The position numbers and the translations under genes were made by a program. A stretch of DNA of 64,000 bases from Ignelater luminosus (lineage: Eukaryota > Arthropoda > Insecta > Coleoptera > Elateridae): assembly GCA_011009095.1 (NCBI GenBank), contig VTPC01008275.1, forward strand, positions 28,667 through 92,666, read 5' to 3'. The notes under the pieces are model-generated. The model did no database searches. It had not been told where the DNA came from and saw nothing but the letters and a program-made list of their open reading frames with translations. Of the stretch, positions 1 through 11,371 are shown one piece after another (position 1 is the first letter of the stretch; every line of letters begins with the position of its first letter).

Positions 1-159
1 TCCTTAAATTATAAATTCAAACAGGAAACTTTTAAACATCATAATCATTTTGACTATTGCATATTTCCATTCACCATTTTCATTCTTGATACCATCACGA
101 AAATAAGATTCTAATATGAAAATGTGTTGTAATCATTGATACGCTTGCGAATTGAAGAT

Positions 160-209
160 ATTATCGCACGCGTGCCGTAATCTAAATGATATCGCACCCG
201 TGCGATAAT
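160..209. repeat. CpG-rich inverted repeat
   Basis: Two 16-bp arms (160-175, ATTATCGCACGCGTGC; 194-209, GCACCCGTGCGATAAT) form an inverted repeat with one mismatch, and each arm is itself close to palindromic around GCACnCGTGC. It stands out in AT-rich surroundings. I see no target duplication and cannot name the element. Confidence 0.5.
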
Positions 210-2537
210 CTCAAACATTACGTTATCCCAGTGAGTGCACTTTATAAGATATATCTCACGGTTGTACATAAGTTATTTTTACTGTAATCACTTAAAAAAT
301 AACCTAAATAAACTTTCAATGTCACTTGTATTATTTTAATAGCTTTTGGTTTACTTTTGTTTTATTAATATGAAACTATCAAAGACAAGAAATTTAGAAT
401 CCATGGGTATCTTTTACTCGGTTTTTATTGCTCTCGCGGTATAAATAACTATTATTTAATTGTATTCGGGTTATTATTAGATTTTGTTGTTATATTTCGA
501 TTTTTTAATGAGATTGATGTAAAAAGTAGCTTTATTAAAAAGAAATACAACATTTAGATAATAAAATAAAAGCTAAGAACAAATATACTTTTTATTTGAT
601 TTCCATAAGTATTCATATTTGGAAGACGTCTAATTTAATTTTTCAGTTGTTTGTAAATACAAGTGTACGTGCAACTATTTTTCAACATTCATTAAAAAAG
701 GACACCTAGAAAAAAATCATTTATTTTTCGAATTTCAAAGATTGTTTCTTTACATTATTTTATTTGTAGCTGAAGAAGGTACAGCTTCAGTTTTTTTTTG
801 TTTAAATTAAGATTTGTACTTTTTAATGTAGCACTTTGTAATTTAATTGTGAATATTGTTTCAATAAAACTTGGTATTTACGCAAATGAACCTATTTAAT
901 ATTTTCATAGGTAACCTAGGCAAAAGCACTTTCTTAAAATCCTCGCTGCAATTACTTCGAATTGTATTTTTGTGGGTAAACGCCTGGAAAACAAGTTATT
1001 TTGTGACAACAAACAAGTTATTTCAAGCGGCAAGTGGTAAATTTGTTGTGGCAGCACTATGCAACTAATAGTTTCTGGTTGGTGGGGTGCAGGGAACTAA
1101 GTAGACTGAGATAGCAATACTGGAACGCTGTTTTGTATAGGGCTTGCGCCTCTTTCACAAATCCTTTACTCAATGGTTCTACTGTAGGTATGAACTTAAA
1201 ACCCCACGCTTAGACGCCAGTTATGTAACGTAAACCTTGCGTAACTGGGAGCGGGAAGGCTAAGATTATACTTACAATAAAACACCAGGTAGTAATTAAC
1301 CATCAACATATATTGAAATATTAAATAAATTTTTAATTTGTATTTACAAATAAATTCTGAGTAACCACGATAGAACAGTTTCATACGAAACCAAGTATGT
1401 ACTACCATTTTCAAATTGTCATTTTGACCGGACACAATTCAAATTTCTTTTTTTTATAAAGTACGGTAATAAAATGATTGAGATTACAAGGAACTACTGA
1501 AAATAAATAAAACTTCTTATAATAACAAATAGGATACTAGGATCGACTGTGACGCTACTTGCTGGGTAACTGTGGTGTCTTGCTATTGTGCACACTCTTA
1601 GCATTGCATGATAAGAAATCGCTGGACAAGACTATGCTTTGTTCACAACATGTGAATCTGGAAAAAAAAATTTTCCTATAAATTGCACAGTATATCTTTT
1701 CTTATTTTCTCTCTAACAGCGTTGAAAATGATTTTGCTCTAGAGGGGCAATTTAGAAATTAGAAAATTAATATTGTTTAATCCACGATTAGGTCTGTATT
1801 GCTATTATACAGAACATTACAGAAACCACAGTTATCTCTTTACAGTTCACAGTTAATCCAAATACTAGGGTAACTGGATCGATGTGTAAGAAGTTTATTG
1901 AATTACTTATTAGCACAAATTGGTACCGGATGGAACCTTAAATTAGTTTTGAAGTCGGGTTTTCGGAAGCGATTAATCTATCCGCTTTTGGGTCTTCCGG
2001 TGAAATGTTTTAAATTAGTTAACTGCAAGCTTGGGAATCCAGCATCCGTCATTTGATGTCGACTCTCAATCACTCTCGGCAGTCACGGCTACTACCAGAA
2101 AAGTTAATGTATGAACAAGGCTTCCAGAGATGCCCGTGAAAAATTTGTTTGGGATTTTCTTTTACCACCAGATTCGTGGGATCTAATAAAAAAACTGGAG
2201 ACAAGGAACAACCATTAGTAACGAAGACGCAAGGGATGCGAGAAAAGAAAGTTAACTTACCCCTTGATAAAAGGGTTTCTTTTATTTTTTCCCAATTCTC
2301 CAACGTGGAAATCGCCCCAGCTAGAGAAAGAAGTGCAGGGAACCTCACACTCTCGCGTCTCAATTATTTCTGTCCGGCCCGCTTGTCGCATTTCCCCCAG
2401 AATTCGAAAGAGTATCTCGGTCCCCAGATTATCACCCGTCCCATGGAAGAAATAAACTCACTCACTTGCAAAAATAATGTATTTATACACAATCTTAATA
2501 ATTGGAATCTTGTTGCAAAGCAAAGAAATAAGTTGTA
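210..2537. other. Non-coding stretch, GC-richer block at 2.05-2.45 kb
   Basis: No gene is recognisable. The block at about 2050-2450 is richer in G+C and contains, on the minus strand, a consensus-like splice donor (AAGGGG then GTAAGT, near 2262). This would fit a first exon of a minus-strand transcript, but no coding homology supports it. A 150-codon open frame across the block (2149-2601, plus) has no recognisable domain and is probably chance. Confidence 0.3.
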
Positions 2538-3172
2538 TATACACGGTGTCTCACAAGGAAGGATAATGATATACCGTGAGATTTACCATGTGATGGGATG
2601 ATAACGACAAAAAACCGTTACACACGTTTATAATTTTGAAATTAACTGTCGATTTCAAATTCAACTGTCTATGGTAAGATCATACGTTATTTAAAAAACA
2701 AGAAGCATTTATTCATATTCCTTGACAAAAATTAAGTCTTTTTTGTTTTATAACTTTTTTAGCTAAAGGTCACCGTTTTCAAGATTCTATTTTACTCAAA
2801 AGATTGAAAAAATACATTGTTAATTGTTAATTCCAAAAATACTTTTTTTTCTATTTCCCAGTGGCGTGACAATTTTCTTTAGAGTATTGAAGTACCCCCT
2901 CCCCCCGACCAATACTGCGCTTCTGATAGAGATATTAAACCAAAAGCTACGTAGAGTAGCTTACAGTAACAAGCATATGGAAAACTGCATTCCAATATCT
3001 CGCCTCGTTATTGAATTATTAAGAAAACATGTAATCTTAAAAGAAACTTTGACACCTAGTATCTTGAAAACGGTGTACTTTAAGAAAAAAAGTTATAGGT
3101 AAAGTAGACTTATTCTTTGTCGAGGGATATGTGCTTAAGCTATGAGCATGCAATTTTGGAACACGCTGTATA
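2538..3172. mobile_element. Foldback MITE with TATACA termini
   Basis: The left end TATACACGGTGTCTCA (2538) faces the right end whose reverse complement is TATACAGCGTGTTCC (ending 3172). Inside, a long imperfect inverted repeat pairs about 2700-2795 with 3050-3143; both arms contain ACCGTTTTCAAGAT next to a TTATAACTTTTTTT tract. The structure is a palindromic non-autonomous element. The termini resemble the TATACAG ends found elsewhere in this window. No coding capacity is visible. Confidence 0.55.
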
Positions 3173-3249
3173 CGTGCAAGTATTGAAGAATGTCTATCTT
3201 ATACCCAGCGATCATTAGAATTCCAGTTCTCAGTATGCTGTGTTCCTAC

Positions 3250-3814
3250 CAGTGATGGGTGTTATGTAGATACGACAATCATATCTTGTATCTGAATTTA
3301 AATATAATTATGAAAATGTATCTTGCATCTGTAACTAGATATATTTCAGCTGTATCTTTAATGGTAGATTAATTTTTACTTAGATAATTAGAAAATTTTA
3401 CAGTTTAGCTTTTAAACCTGCTTTTGTCATCCCTTTCCAGGTAAAGATAATTTATAGCAATGAATTTTGTAAAATCTCTTTATAAAGAGATCTTAGAAAA
3501 ATTTATTTTTTGATTTAGTTTGTTCTTTAGAAATTTCCAGTGGCGGCTGGTGGCCTAACTTCAGGTGATGCCAAAACCACGTGTTCGTCGCTTGATTGAT
3601 TTGTTTCTGTATAATCTGACAATTTTAACCACTGGAAATTTCTAGTTTCAGTTTCAGTTTCAGTGATTGGTACCTAGATACGGTAATTACATCTTGTATC
3701 TGAATCTAGATATCATTATGAAAATGCATCTTGTATCTGTTACTAGATACAATAAACATTTGTTTATCTGTATCTGTATCTAGATAAAATATTATTGTAT
3801 CTTACCCATCGCTG
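3250..3814. mobile_element. hAT-type MITE (outer, interrupted)
   Basis: The element starts CAGTGATGGG and ends CCCATCGCTG. It is flanked by an 8-bp duplication with one mismatch (GTTCCTAC at 3242-3249, GTTTCTAC at 3815-3822). Eight-bp duplications with CAG...CTG ends are typical of hAT transposons. The interior is made of degenerate repeats of a GTATCTnnnTCTAGATAC kind arranged in inverted order. A second MITE is inserted at 3538-3634; without it the element is about 460 bp. Confidence 0.75.
3538..3634. mobile_element. hAT-type micro-MITE nested in another MITE
   Basis: A 97-bp element begins CAGTGGCGGCTGG and ends CCACTG, flanked on both sides by the identical 8-bp direct repeat GAAATTTC (3530-3537 and 3635-3642). 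The perfect duplication and the CAGTGGCG start are hAT hallmarks. It lies inside the 3250-3814 element, so it inserted later. A short (GTTTCA)n run follows it immediately (3643-3664). Confidence 0.8.
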
Positions 3815-3973
3815 GTTTCTACAGATAATCTATAAATTGATTATTTTTAGTTGTTTCTAATGCAAACTGTTAATTTGACAGATAATTTTATGAAATAAGC
3901 TAAGACAGTTGTTTTCCTAGCCCCCTGGGAACTGGAATTTTAATGATCGCTTAAAAACTATACAGTGTTTACG

Positions 3974-4308
3974 ATGTTTCTGGGTCGTATATGGAAAAAT
4001 GGCAGTTTGAGTATTGTAAACCGGACTGTTTATCTATTAACTCGGCTTGTAAAATCTTATTGACACTTAATGTCACTTTATGACACTTTAACCTCACGCT
4101 GTTGTCTTTTTTCTGTAACTCTGTAAATATAAGAAAAACTGGATATTTTTTTAACAAAACAAGACTAATCGGTAATAAACGTTTATACAAAATTTTGAAT
4201 CGTGCAACAGCGCCAAATGCAGCCGCAGGTACAACAATTTGCAAAAATAAAAGAAAAACACTTCCAACCTAACAAAATGAAGCATGGCTTGTTACGACCC
4301 AGAAACAT
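3974..4308. repeat. Inverted-repeat element, unclassified
   Basis: ATGTTTCTGGGTCGTA at 3974-3989 is repeated as a perfect reverse complement at 4293-4308, enclosing 303 bp. This looks like a small MITE. No clear target duplication was found and the interior has no recognisable gene. Confidence 0.5.
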
Positions 4309-4337
4309 TACATATTAACATACATGGTTTCACGTGC

Positions 4338-4380
4338 AAGTAGGACATAAATAAGTTTTTGGCATATTGTTGTCCTACTT
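4338..4380. repeat. Perfect 10-bp inverted repeat at element border
   Basis: AAGTAGGACA (4338-4347) and TGTCCTACTT (4371-4380) are exact reverse complements, 23 nt apart, ending in the TTAA target site of the element that starts at 4383. The hairpin is in flanking DNA, so it may mark an older MITE end or a preferred target. Confidence 0.5.
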
Positions 4381-4382
4381 AA

Positions 4383-5110
4383 CAAACCACGTAACTCCAA
4401 AAAATACGATTTTGAGATTTTCATGCTATTGCATTCGTTTATGGTTCCTGCACAACTTCACCAAACCTCATAACTCCAAAAAATTTAAATGATCGAACAA
4501 AAGGGAAAAACAAACCACGTATATTTTTAGCAGGGAATTTCGTTATTGCAAACCAAGTAATTCCTAGCAGGGGCAGCCTGTTGTAATGCAAAAGATTTAT
4601 CTGTGATTACAACATTTTTTTATTGTTTGGAGGCTATATGGCACGTGTTTAAAGGTTGGTAATGCAATATAATATTATTTTAGCATTAAATTATAATGAA
4701 TATAAAATTTTAAGTTGAAAACTAACCTGTTTGAAAAGGATATGTGATTTACGTGTTTTGTTAACAAAACAAAGTTTTAGGTTAGTTTGAAATTTTTGAG
4801 TTTTCATTCTATCAACGTTTACTTTTAAAATAATTTAATTAAAATTGTACTTTACTAAGTTTAGTTTAAATTCAGGTAATTTATAAGTTTTATAAGGATT
4901 TACTAGCAGAAAAACATTATTTTTTGTGTGCTTCTACTAAACTCAGATGGAGTTACGTTGTGTGCTAATCTGTTCTTTATGAAGTTACGAGGTTTTATTT
5001 CAATATGAAACGGTAGATAAGGGCTTTATCTGCAATTAAAGGTTTTGAATGAAAGACATTCCAGAAGTTAAGTGGTCTCTATTCGTTTTATTAAACTGAC
5101 CACTAATTAC
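4383..5110. repeat. Left subterminal ACCACGTAACTCC cluster
   Basis: Copies or near copies of the TIR motif occur at about 4383 (perfect), 4452 (ACCTCATAACTCC), 4511 (AACCACGTAT), 4550 (AACCAAGTAATTCC), and inverted at about 4745, 4950 (GGAGTTACGTTGT), 4982 (GAAGTTACGAGG) and 5067 (GAAGTTAAGTGG). The spacing is irregular. Both orientations occur. Confidence 0.7.
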
Positions 5111-5208
5111 GTTTTTGTTACTTTTCAGTTCAAAAATGTCTTTGAGAACAAACAAAAATACTAAAACTAGCAATAATTGCACAATCTGACAAGGGAAATG
5201 GTGGATGT

Positions 5209-7778
5209 TTGCTTTTGCCGCCGGTCAAGAACCAAGATTGTACTGACTGTACTAATTTACCTTCAAAGATTGACAAGGAAGATGTCATTGTTGATGATAT
5301 TATTTCTACAGCAGACACGTTCATGATTGATGAAAATGGCATCTTAATTCAAATATTTCCTGAATCTGAAGCTCAAAATCAAACAGCTGATGTAAATGAC
5401 TTAAATAATTTAATAATATTGGAGACTGAAAATAATAACAAAAATGTTAATAACACACAATTAGTGGAGGAAAAGGAAGAAGCTGGAAATTTTGATATAA
5501 GTCAAGATATAAGTTTTGGAAGCCTCCCTATAAACCTAAACTTTTCAGATACTGAAGCACTTAGTGCTGTTAAAGAATTACATTATGACTGTAACATACT
5601 GACCCATACAGACCTTGATTATAGTTTAATAAGTGAAAGTGTTTACTGTCAAGCAGAAAAATCTAATGAGTTTATCTCAGAACCATGCGACAAGGGAACA
5701 AAGGATGCAACGGAGTTAAGTCAAGAGGTGAACAGTAGACAAGAAATAATTGTGATAGCTGAAGTTTACAATGAGAAAAATCAATTACCAGAACCTAGAG
5801 TTCTGTGGGATAATAAAATGGCAGAACCCAATCATCAAATCAGTACGACTATTGACGTAGAAACTGCTGATATAAATGACTTGAATATAATTACAATAGA
5901 AACAGAAGCAAATAACAGTGTTAATAACACAGAACCAGTTGAGGCAATTGAAGAACCTGAAAATCTTAATAAAGATATAAGTCAAGATATTCTGAAACCC
6001 AGAAGAAGAAAACGACATCAAGTAACAGAAGATGATTGGGAAGTTAAAAAAGCAAAGATCTTACGTGGCCAAAGTAAAGAATACAAAGGGAAAAAGGTTA
6101 TAGATGGAAAAGTCACGGGATTTGTCAGTAGGCCTAAGAGAACGATGAAAGAAGTAAAGGTAAAACCTTTCATTGCAAGTCATTGACAGAAACAGAAAGA
6201 CAAAAGATGTTCAATGATTTTTGGAAGTTGAGCTGGAAGGAAAGAAAGATTTTCATAAAAACTATGACAGATGTAAATTTTACCCAAAGATCTCGGGATT
6301 GGAGAATTGAAAACACTTCACGCCGAAAATTTTCTTTTAAATTCTATTTATATGTAGATAATTCAGCAAAGGTCAGAGTATGCAAAAAAACATTACTGGC
6401 AATTTTAGGGATAGGAGAATGGATGGTCAACAAGTGGTTAGAAGACGGAGGAGAAGATCATGTAGAGTTGGAAGAAAAAGACGAAACCGACGAGAGAACT
6501 AAAAATAAAAGACAATCAAAGAAGATTACAAGACAACGGAATTTTAATGAAAGATTAAATTTATTAATAGAGTTGTTATTGGCATTGCCAAATGTAGAAT
6601 CACATTATTGTCGGGCATCTTCTCAAAAACTCTATTTGGAGCCTTGTTGGACGTCAAAGTCTCAGTTGTTCAAGGTTTATACTGACAATTGGTGCAAGGA
6701 AAAAAATGCAAGCCACTGTCTTCCTGTACATTCCACAAAACGTTTGAAGATTTGAATTTGTCTTTATATAGACCGAAGAAAGATCAATGTGATATATGTA
6801 GAGCATATAAACACATTACTAGTGAAGAATACAAGGATCATTCAAAGAAGAAAACCGCTGCTAGGCAAGGAAAAGACAACGATAAAAGAAATGAAGAGCA
6901 TGTTTACACGGTGGATCTTCAGAGCCTGTTATTGTGTCCTAAATCAAATGCTTCAGGCATATATTACAGGAGGAAACTTTCGGTCCACAATCTTTGTATG
7001 TATGATCTAAAGACAAAAGACGGAGTTTGCTACCTGTGGAATGAAACAAAGCATTGTAAGTCATTTCATTCAATCCCAGTTACCGCTTCGCAACAATGCA
7101 AAGAAAATAATAATTGTCAGTGACGGCTGTAACTATCAAAACAGAAGTTCTATTTTGAGCAATGCCCTGTTACATTTAGCTGTTAAGTACAAGATCTGTA
7201 TCGAAAGCAAATATCTGGAAAAAGGTCACACTCAAATGGAGTGTGACTCTATGCACTCCACCATAGAGCGGTATCTAAAACAGAGAGAAGTTCATGTGCC
7301 AGCTGATTATGTAAAGATATGCAAAAATGCTAGAAATCATACTACACCTTATAAGGTTACTTATTTAGAACATTCATTCTTCAAAAACTATGCAAACCCC
7401 ACAATGTACAAGTCGATCCGTCCTGGATTGAAGAAAGGTGACGCCAAAGTTACTGACATCCGCTGTTTGAAGTATTCTGACGACGGAAAAATTTATTACA
7501 AACTAAATTTTGAAGATGAGTTCAAACTATTACCTGCTTGCGAGGATAACGCAAAACAATCGGAAGAAGCTTCAAGAAAATCCAGACGAAAAAGACAGGA
7601 TCCAAAACCATCATTAAGCCATCCTATAGACAAAATGCAAGCATTTCGTGAAGCAAATTTTCCAAATTTGTACGACAGTAGGTTGAAGATAACGGAAGCA
7701 AAGTACAACCATCTGCAAGAATTGAAAAGTACAATACTAAGGGACTACCACACTTTTTATGACGAGTTGCCATTTTAA
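5209..7778 (+). pseudogene. Candidate transposase of the TTAA element (frameshifted)
   Basis: Four overlapping frames (5209-6186, 6183-6755, 6689-7123, 7041-7778) read as one protein of roughly 850 residues broken by three frameshifts, near 6170, 6700-6735 and 7040-7120. Order: an acidic low-complexity N-terminus ending in a basic patch (PRRRKRHQ); a domain with FNDFWKLSW, RRKFSFKFYL and CKKTLLAILGI; VESHYCR; the Cys pair in KKDQCDICRAY; VYTVDLQSLLLCP and YLWNE; then VSDGCNYQN and GHTQMECDSMHSTIE, which look like acidic active-site motifs of an RNase-H-like fold. The C-terminus is basic, then ends YHTFYDELPF. An ATG at 5136 opens a short frame (to 5189) that may be the true start before a further frameshift. 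This resembles proteins usually left as uncharacterised or DUF7869-like in insects; that name is from memory. The transposase role is inferred from the surrounding TIRs. Confidence 0.75.
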
Positions 7779-7939
7779 CAGACTGCTTCAATCCATGGAA
7801 AGGTCAAAATTACCATCGTTACATGTATTTTTACTAACATTTTGTTTTATTTGACATTTTTATAGGTTTCCAAATATAATATACCGTAATTATCTCATTA
7901 TTCCATTTTCTAGTATTTTATTTAAAACCTTATACTCAC

Positions 7940-8211
7940 TGTCAGACCACTTAACTCCAAATTTAAATTTTTCAAACCACGTATCTTTTATACACATACC
8001 GTGTAACTCCTTAACGTAGCTATTTCTAACCTGGTAACTCCATTGTAATTATTAATATCTTTAGTTATATAACAATATGGCCTATATACATCTCAGAATA
8101 CTTTAAACTTTATTGTTAAGAATAAACAATAATAATTTATCTATTCACTGTCGAATAAATCAGTTTTTTGTTCTTCCTGTAAAAAGTAGGAAATGTGAGT
8201 TACGTGGTTTG
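7940..8211. repeat. Right subterminal ACCACGTAACTCC cluster
   Basis: Variants at about 7944 (AGACCACTTAACTCC), 7976 (AACCACGTATC), 7999 (CCGTGTAACTCC) and 8030 (CCTGGTAACTCC), then the inverted terminal copy GAGTTACGTGGTTTG ending at 8211. This mirrors the left-end cluster. Confidence 0.7.
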
Positions 8212-8215
8212 TTAA

Positions 8216-11072
8216 TTAGGCCAGCGAATTAATCAAATCATTCCAAGGGATATTACGTCGCGGACGAAACCAGGAAAAGGGGCCTTATGCCCGTGCAGAC
8301 TAAATTGTTGTGTTCACAACAGCATAGACGTAGGAGAAGGAAGGGTTCACAAAATAACCCAACATAAATTGGGTTAAAACTCAATGATAAAATAAGAAAA
8401 ACTTTACATATAACTTTAAGATGTCAATAATCGATATGTACACCAGGAACTAAATTTGCTGGTATGATTCCGCACCAGAAAACACTCTGTATATGTGTAT
8501 TAGTAAAACGTCCTGGTAGCAATAAACACTCTTTGAGTTACCAATGAAACTTACAGTATCTTAAGATTTCATTATGTTTGCATTAAACAACTAGATGCAG
8601 CTCACAAAAACAGTGTATACTATAGATCAACACAAAACAATCTAAAGGTCACTGACCACTTCAAATTACAATGTTGAATCTAGGGTTTTACTAATGAGAC
8701 AAAAAAAACTGCGTGTTTAGCACGTCAACGCTGGTCGAAGAATCTGGTTCACAATATCTGTACATTGGTTTCAAAAAAACCCACATATATATTTTGTAAG
8801 ATTAGCCAGCGTGACTTGTGACAATAAACAAGAGGTTTCTTAAATAAACAAAGTTTTACTCACTAAATTTATAATGATAAAACGCAATACGCAAAGGTTT
8901 TTATCCATCAACAGCAAAGAATGTAATTCATGAAAGTCAAGTCCCTAAATACAGCTTCAACTACGGGTGCCCTTTGCTATAAAATTCGCATTCTAAAGGT
9001 AGTTATATACCTAGTTTTGTTCCACAAACGAAAATAACAAATAAAATTATTAAACTAAAAGCACTTTGGAATAGTAAACAGTTGATACAGAATCTTAACA
9101 GAAGACTGCACCAGACTTGGATTCCAGACAAGAAAAAGTTTTTTCGTAAATTCATTTAATGTGACCGGTGCCGGTAGTAGGAACGTTCAGTAACCCTTGC
9201 GCGTTTTCAGTCACAAAGCGACACCGAAAACTGCTTTTACTCATTTGTAGAGAACTGTTTCATTGCAAAACACCCGTACACATGTCAGTTTTCCAGTAAC
9301 AAAAAAATTTATACCCTCAAGGATCATTAATTTTTAATGAATCTTTTCAAACAAGAACAAAAGGCTGACACCGTATTTACAATCCCATTCTTTAGTAGGA
9401 CGGAATTAAAATAATTTAACTCGCCAACTACAAACTTGGAAATTTTTATTTCCAACTACTCGCAAAATTCTTGAAGTACATCCGACTAAGTTGTAGTAAA
9501 TGGTTCAAAGAAACCCTTTTCGAAGAGCTCCAATAATTTACAAACGGTTTGAATTTGCGGTAGAATATCTTAACGGCGACCCTAGAATGCTCGAGGTGAG
9601 ACTTGGCTCTCTCTTTCACCGACTGTGTCTTGTAGCTCATTGACTATGGGCTCTTTCTTTGCGTTAAGCCGACTAAGCTTGAAGCCACGCCTTGATTAGA
9701 TGCATTTGTATCAACCCTGAGTAGAACAAAGATGACGAAACAAACACACCTAATTATTACAGTGGAATATTCTTGCCTGTTACAATCTGTAACTTGCCGA
9801 AACAATAAAGTAAAAGCCAGGATCACACAAGAATCGTCTGTAGATACAACGCATCCCCTATACGCGATGGAAAATTAAATGTAAATCAGCCATATTAAAG
9901 CAAGTTCGGCCTGGGACAGCATTTTTAGTCTGCATGATTCCAGGAAATTTAAACAACTAAGGTACGATAAACAATTTGTTTCAAAGAACCACACGTGTGT
10001 CAAAATAAACATTGTACAAAATAAATTAAAAAATACTTCCAACAAAAGACCCAACAACCAAAAATAATTTTAACAATTATTTGACCAGCTTATTAATCGT
10101 AATCTCGTAATCATCTAGACAAGTCTATATGTTGAAAGTTCTGCTAATCACTCACAAGATATTCAAAATAAAATATCAAGCAGATACTATGGTCATTATC
10201 CTATGTTTTGAAATACTCTTCTTAAAGGAAAACACGCCGTTTCAAGATTTGAAATCCATTTCTTTATTTGGATTTACTTAAACGCAATCATTGCCATATT
10301 GTTACTTGTGTCTTATGTGTTTTCAATTGTAATATAAATTTAATTGTGATTTATTACATTAATGAAAGCTTTGCTAAATATAATTATAATTCAAATTCAA
10401 TTTATTATCGGTTTTGATACAAAAGTTAAACTTTACCAGTTTACCACTGTAAGCTCAAAATTATTAAAAACAAGTTATCATTTGTTTAATAACTTTGAAA
10501 CACAATATAATTTACATTCTTTCCAATCATTTATAATTGTTCAGTTGTTCTGCAAATATGATTACTTTTTTTTAAAATAAATATATATATTTCACTATAG
10601 TTTTCTTGATTTTCTATTTTAAAAAAAACCCAAGTGGCGCCTGTAAAAAAGATTTTCCCCCTTTTGTCATCTTCAACTCACAATACTCATCAAATTTTGA
10701 AAAAGAATTACGACGAAGGCACCTGACATTATTCATCAGTTTAGGGATTAAGCTTTTGTCGTTTTCAACCCCATAAAACGCGACCGAGAGTAACCCTACG
10801 TTATAGACTACAAGAAAAAATTGTGTTTGTAGTGAAAGTAGTCCAGTACAAAAACATAAAAAAACCTGGAAGTTTAGTTACATCATAATGTACACGGATG
10901 GTATCATTACCATGAGGTAGAGGTTGATTAACATTGATCAAAAAACTTAGGCTGTATTTCCTCACTCCGCCGTAACCCCTAGCAGACCAGCCAAAATCTA
11001 CTTGTTTACGTCATGTGATGCAGTACAAAAACCAAAGAAATGTTAAACTGTAGCTGATATCTTTCTCTATAC
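8216..11072. other. Non-coding stretch
   Basis: AT-rich DNA with only short chance frames. A CACTTGGG/AAGTGGCGCC-like motif at about 10633 hints at an old hAT end without a partner. I see no gene. Confidence 0.4.
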
Positions 11073-11363
11073 CAGCGTTTCTCAACGTTTTTTGGCCCTC
11101 GGTCCAGTAAAATCTGTGAAATTAAGAAACTTTAGTATGTATTAAAGAACTACTACATAAGTTAATTGTAGCAAGTGACAAAATTATGGATTCTAGATCT
11201 TAAAATTATGACATTATCGTAAAAAACATCGTACAAAATTTTATTATTATTATTATTTGAATAAGAAAATTTTTTAACACGAACAGGTAAAAATCTCCGA
11301 TGACCGGTCAAATTTTTCCACGGACCGGTGCCGGTCCGCCGGACCCACGGTTGAAAATTGCTG
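11073..11363. mobile_element. hAT-type MITE with perfect 8-bp duplication
   Basis: The element starts CAGCGTTTCTCAACG and ends with the reverse complement of CAGCAATTTTCAACCG. It is flanked by identical CTCTATAC copies (11065-11072 and 11364-11371). The right end has a GC-rich GGACCGGTGCCGGTCC palindrome, as in many hAT non-autonomous families whose ends read CAGnGTTTCTCAAC. Length is 291 bp with no coding capacity. Confidence 0.88.
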
Positions 11364-11371
11364 CTCTATAC

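Larger units (their letters stand above)
4383..8211. mobile_element. 3.83-kb DNA transposon with TTAA target duplication
   Basis: Perfect 15-bp terminal inverted repeats CAAACCACGTAACTC lie at 4383-4397 and, as reverse complement, at 8197-8211. Both ends are flanked by TTAA (4379-4382, 8212-8215). Both subterminal regions carry many variants of ACCACGTAACTCC in either orientation, as expected for transposase-binding sites. The body holds one long plus-strand gene (5209-7778) with three frameshifts. TTAA duplication is shared by piggyBac, Kolobok and Sola3 elements. The protein does not look like piggyBac by eye, so the superfamily is left open. Confidence 0.85.

Noticed and set aside
2149-2601. 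150-codon open frame on the plus strand
   Set aside because: No recognisable domain, composition follows the local GC-richer block, and an overlapping minus-strand frame is similarly open; chance is the simplest explanation.
4379-8215. piggyBac element, because of the TTAA duplication
   Set aside because: The ends do not start with the CCC typical of piggyBac and the protein blocks do not match the piggyBac DDD domain by eye.
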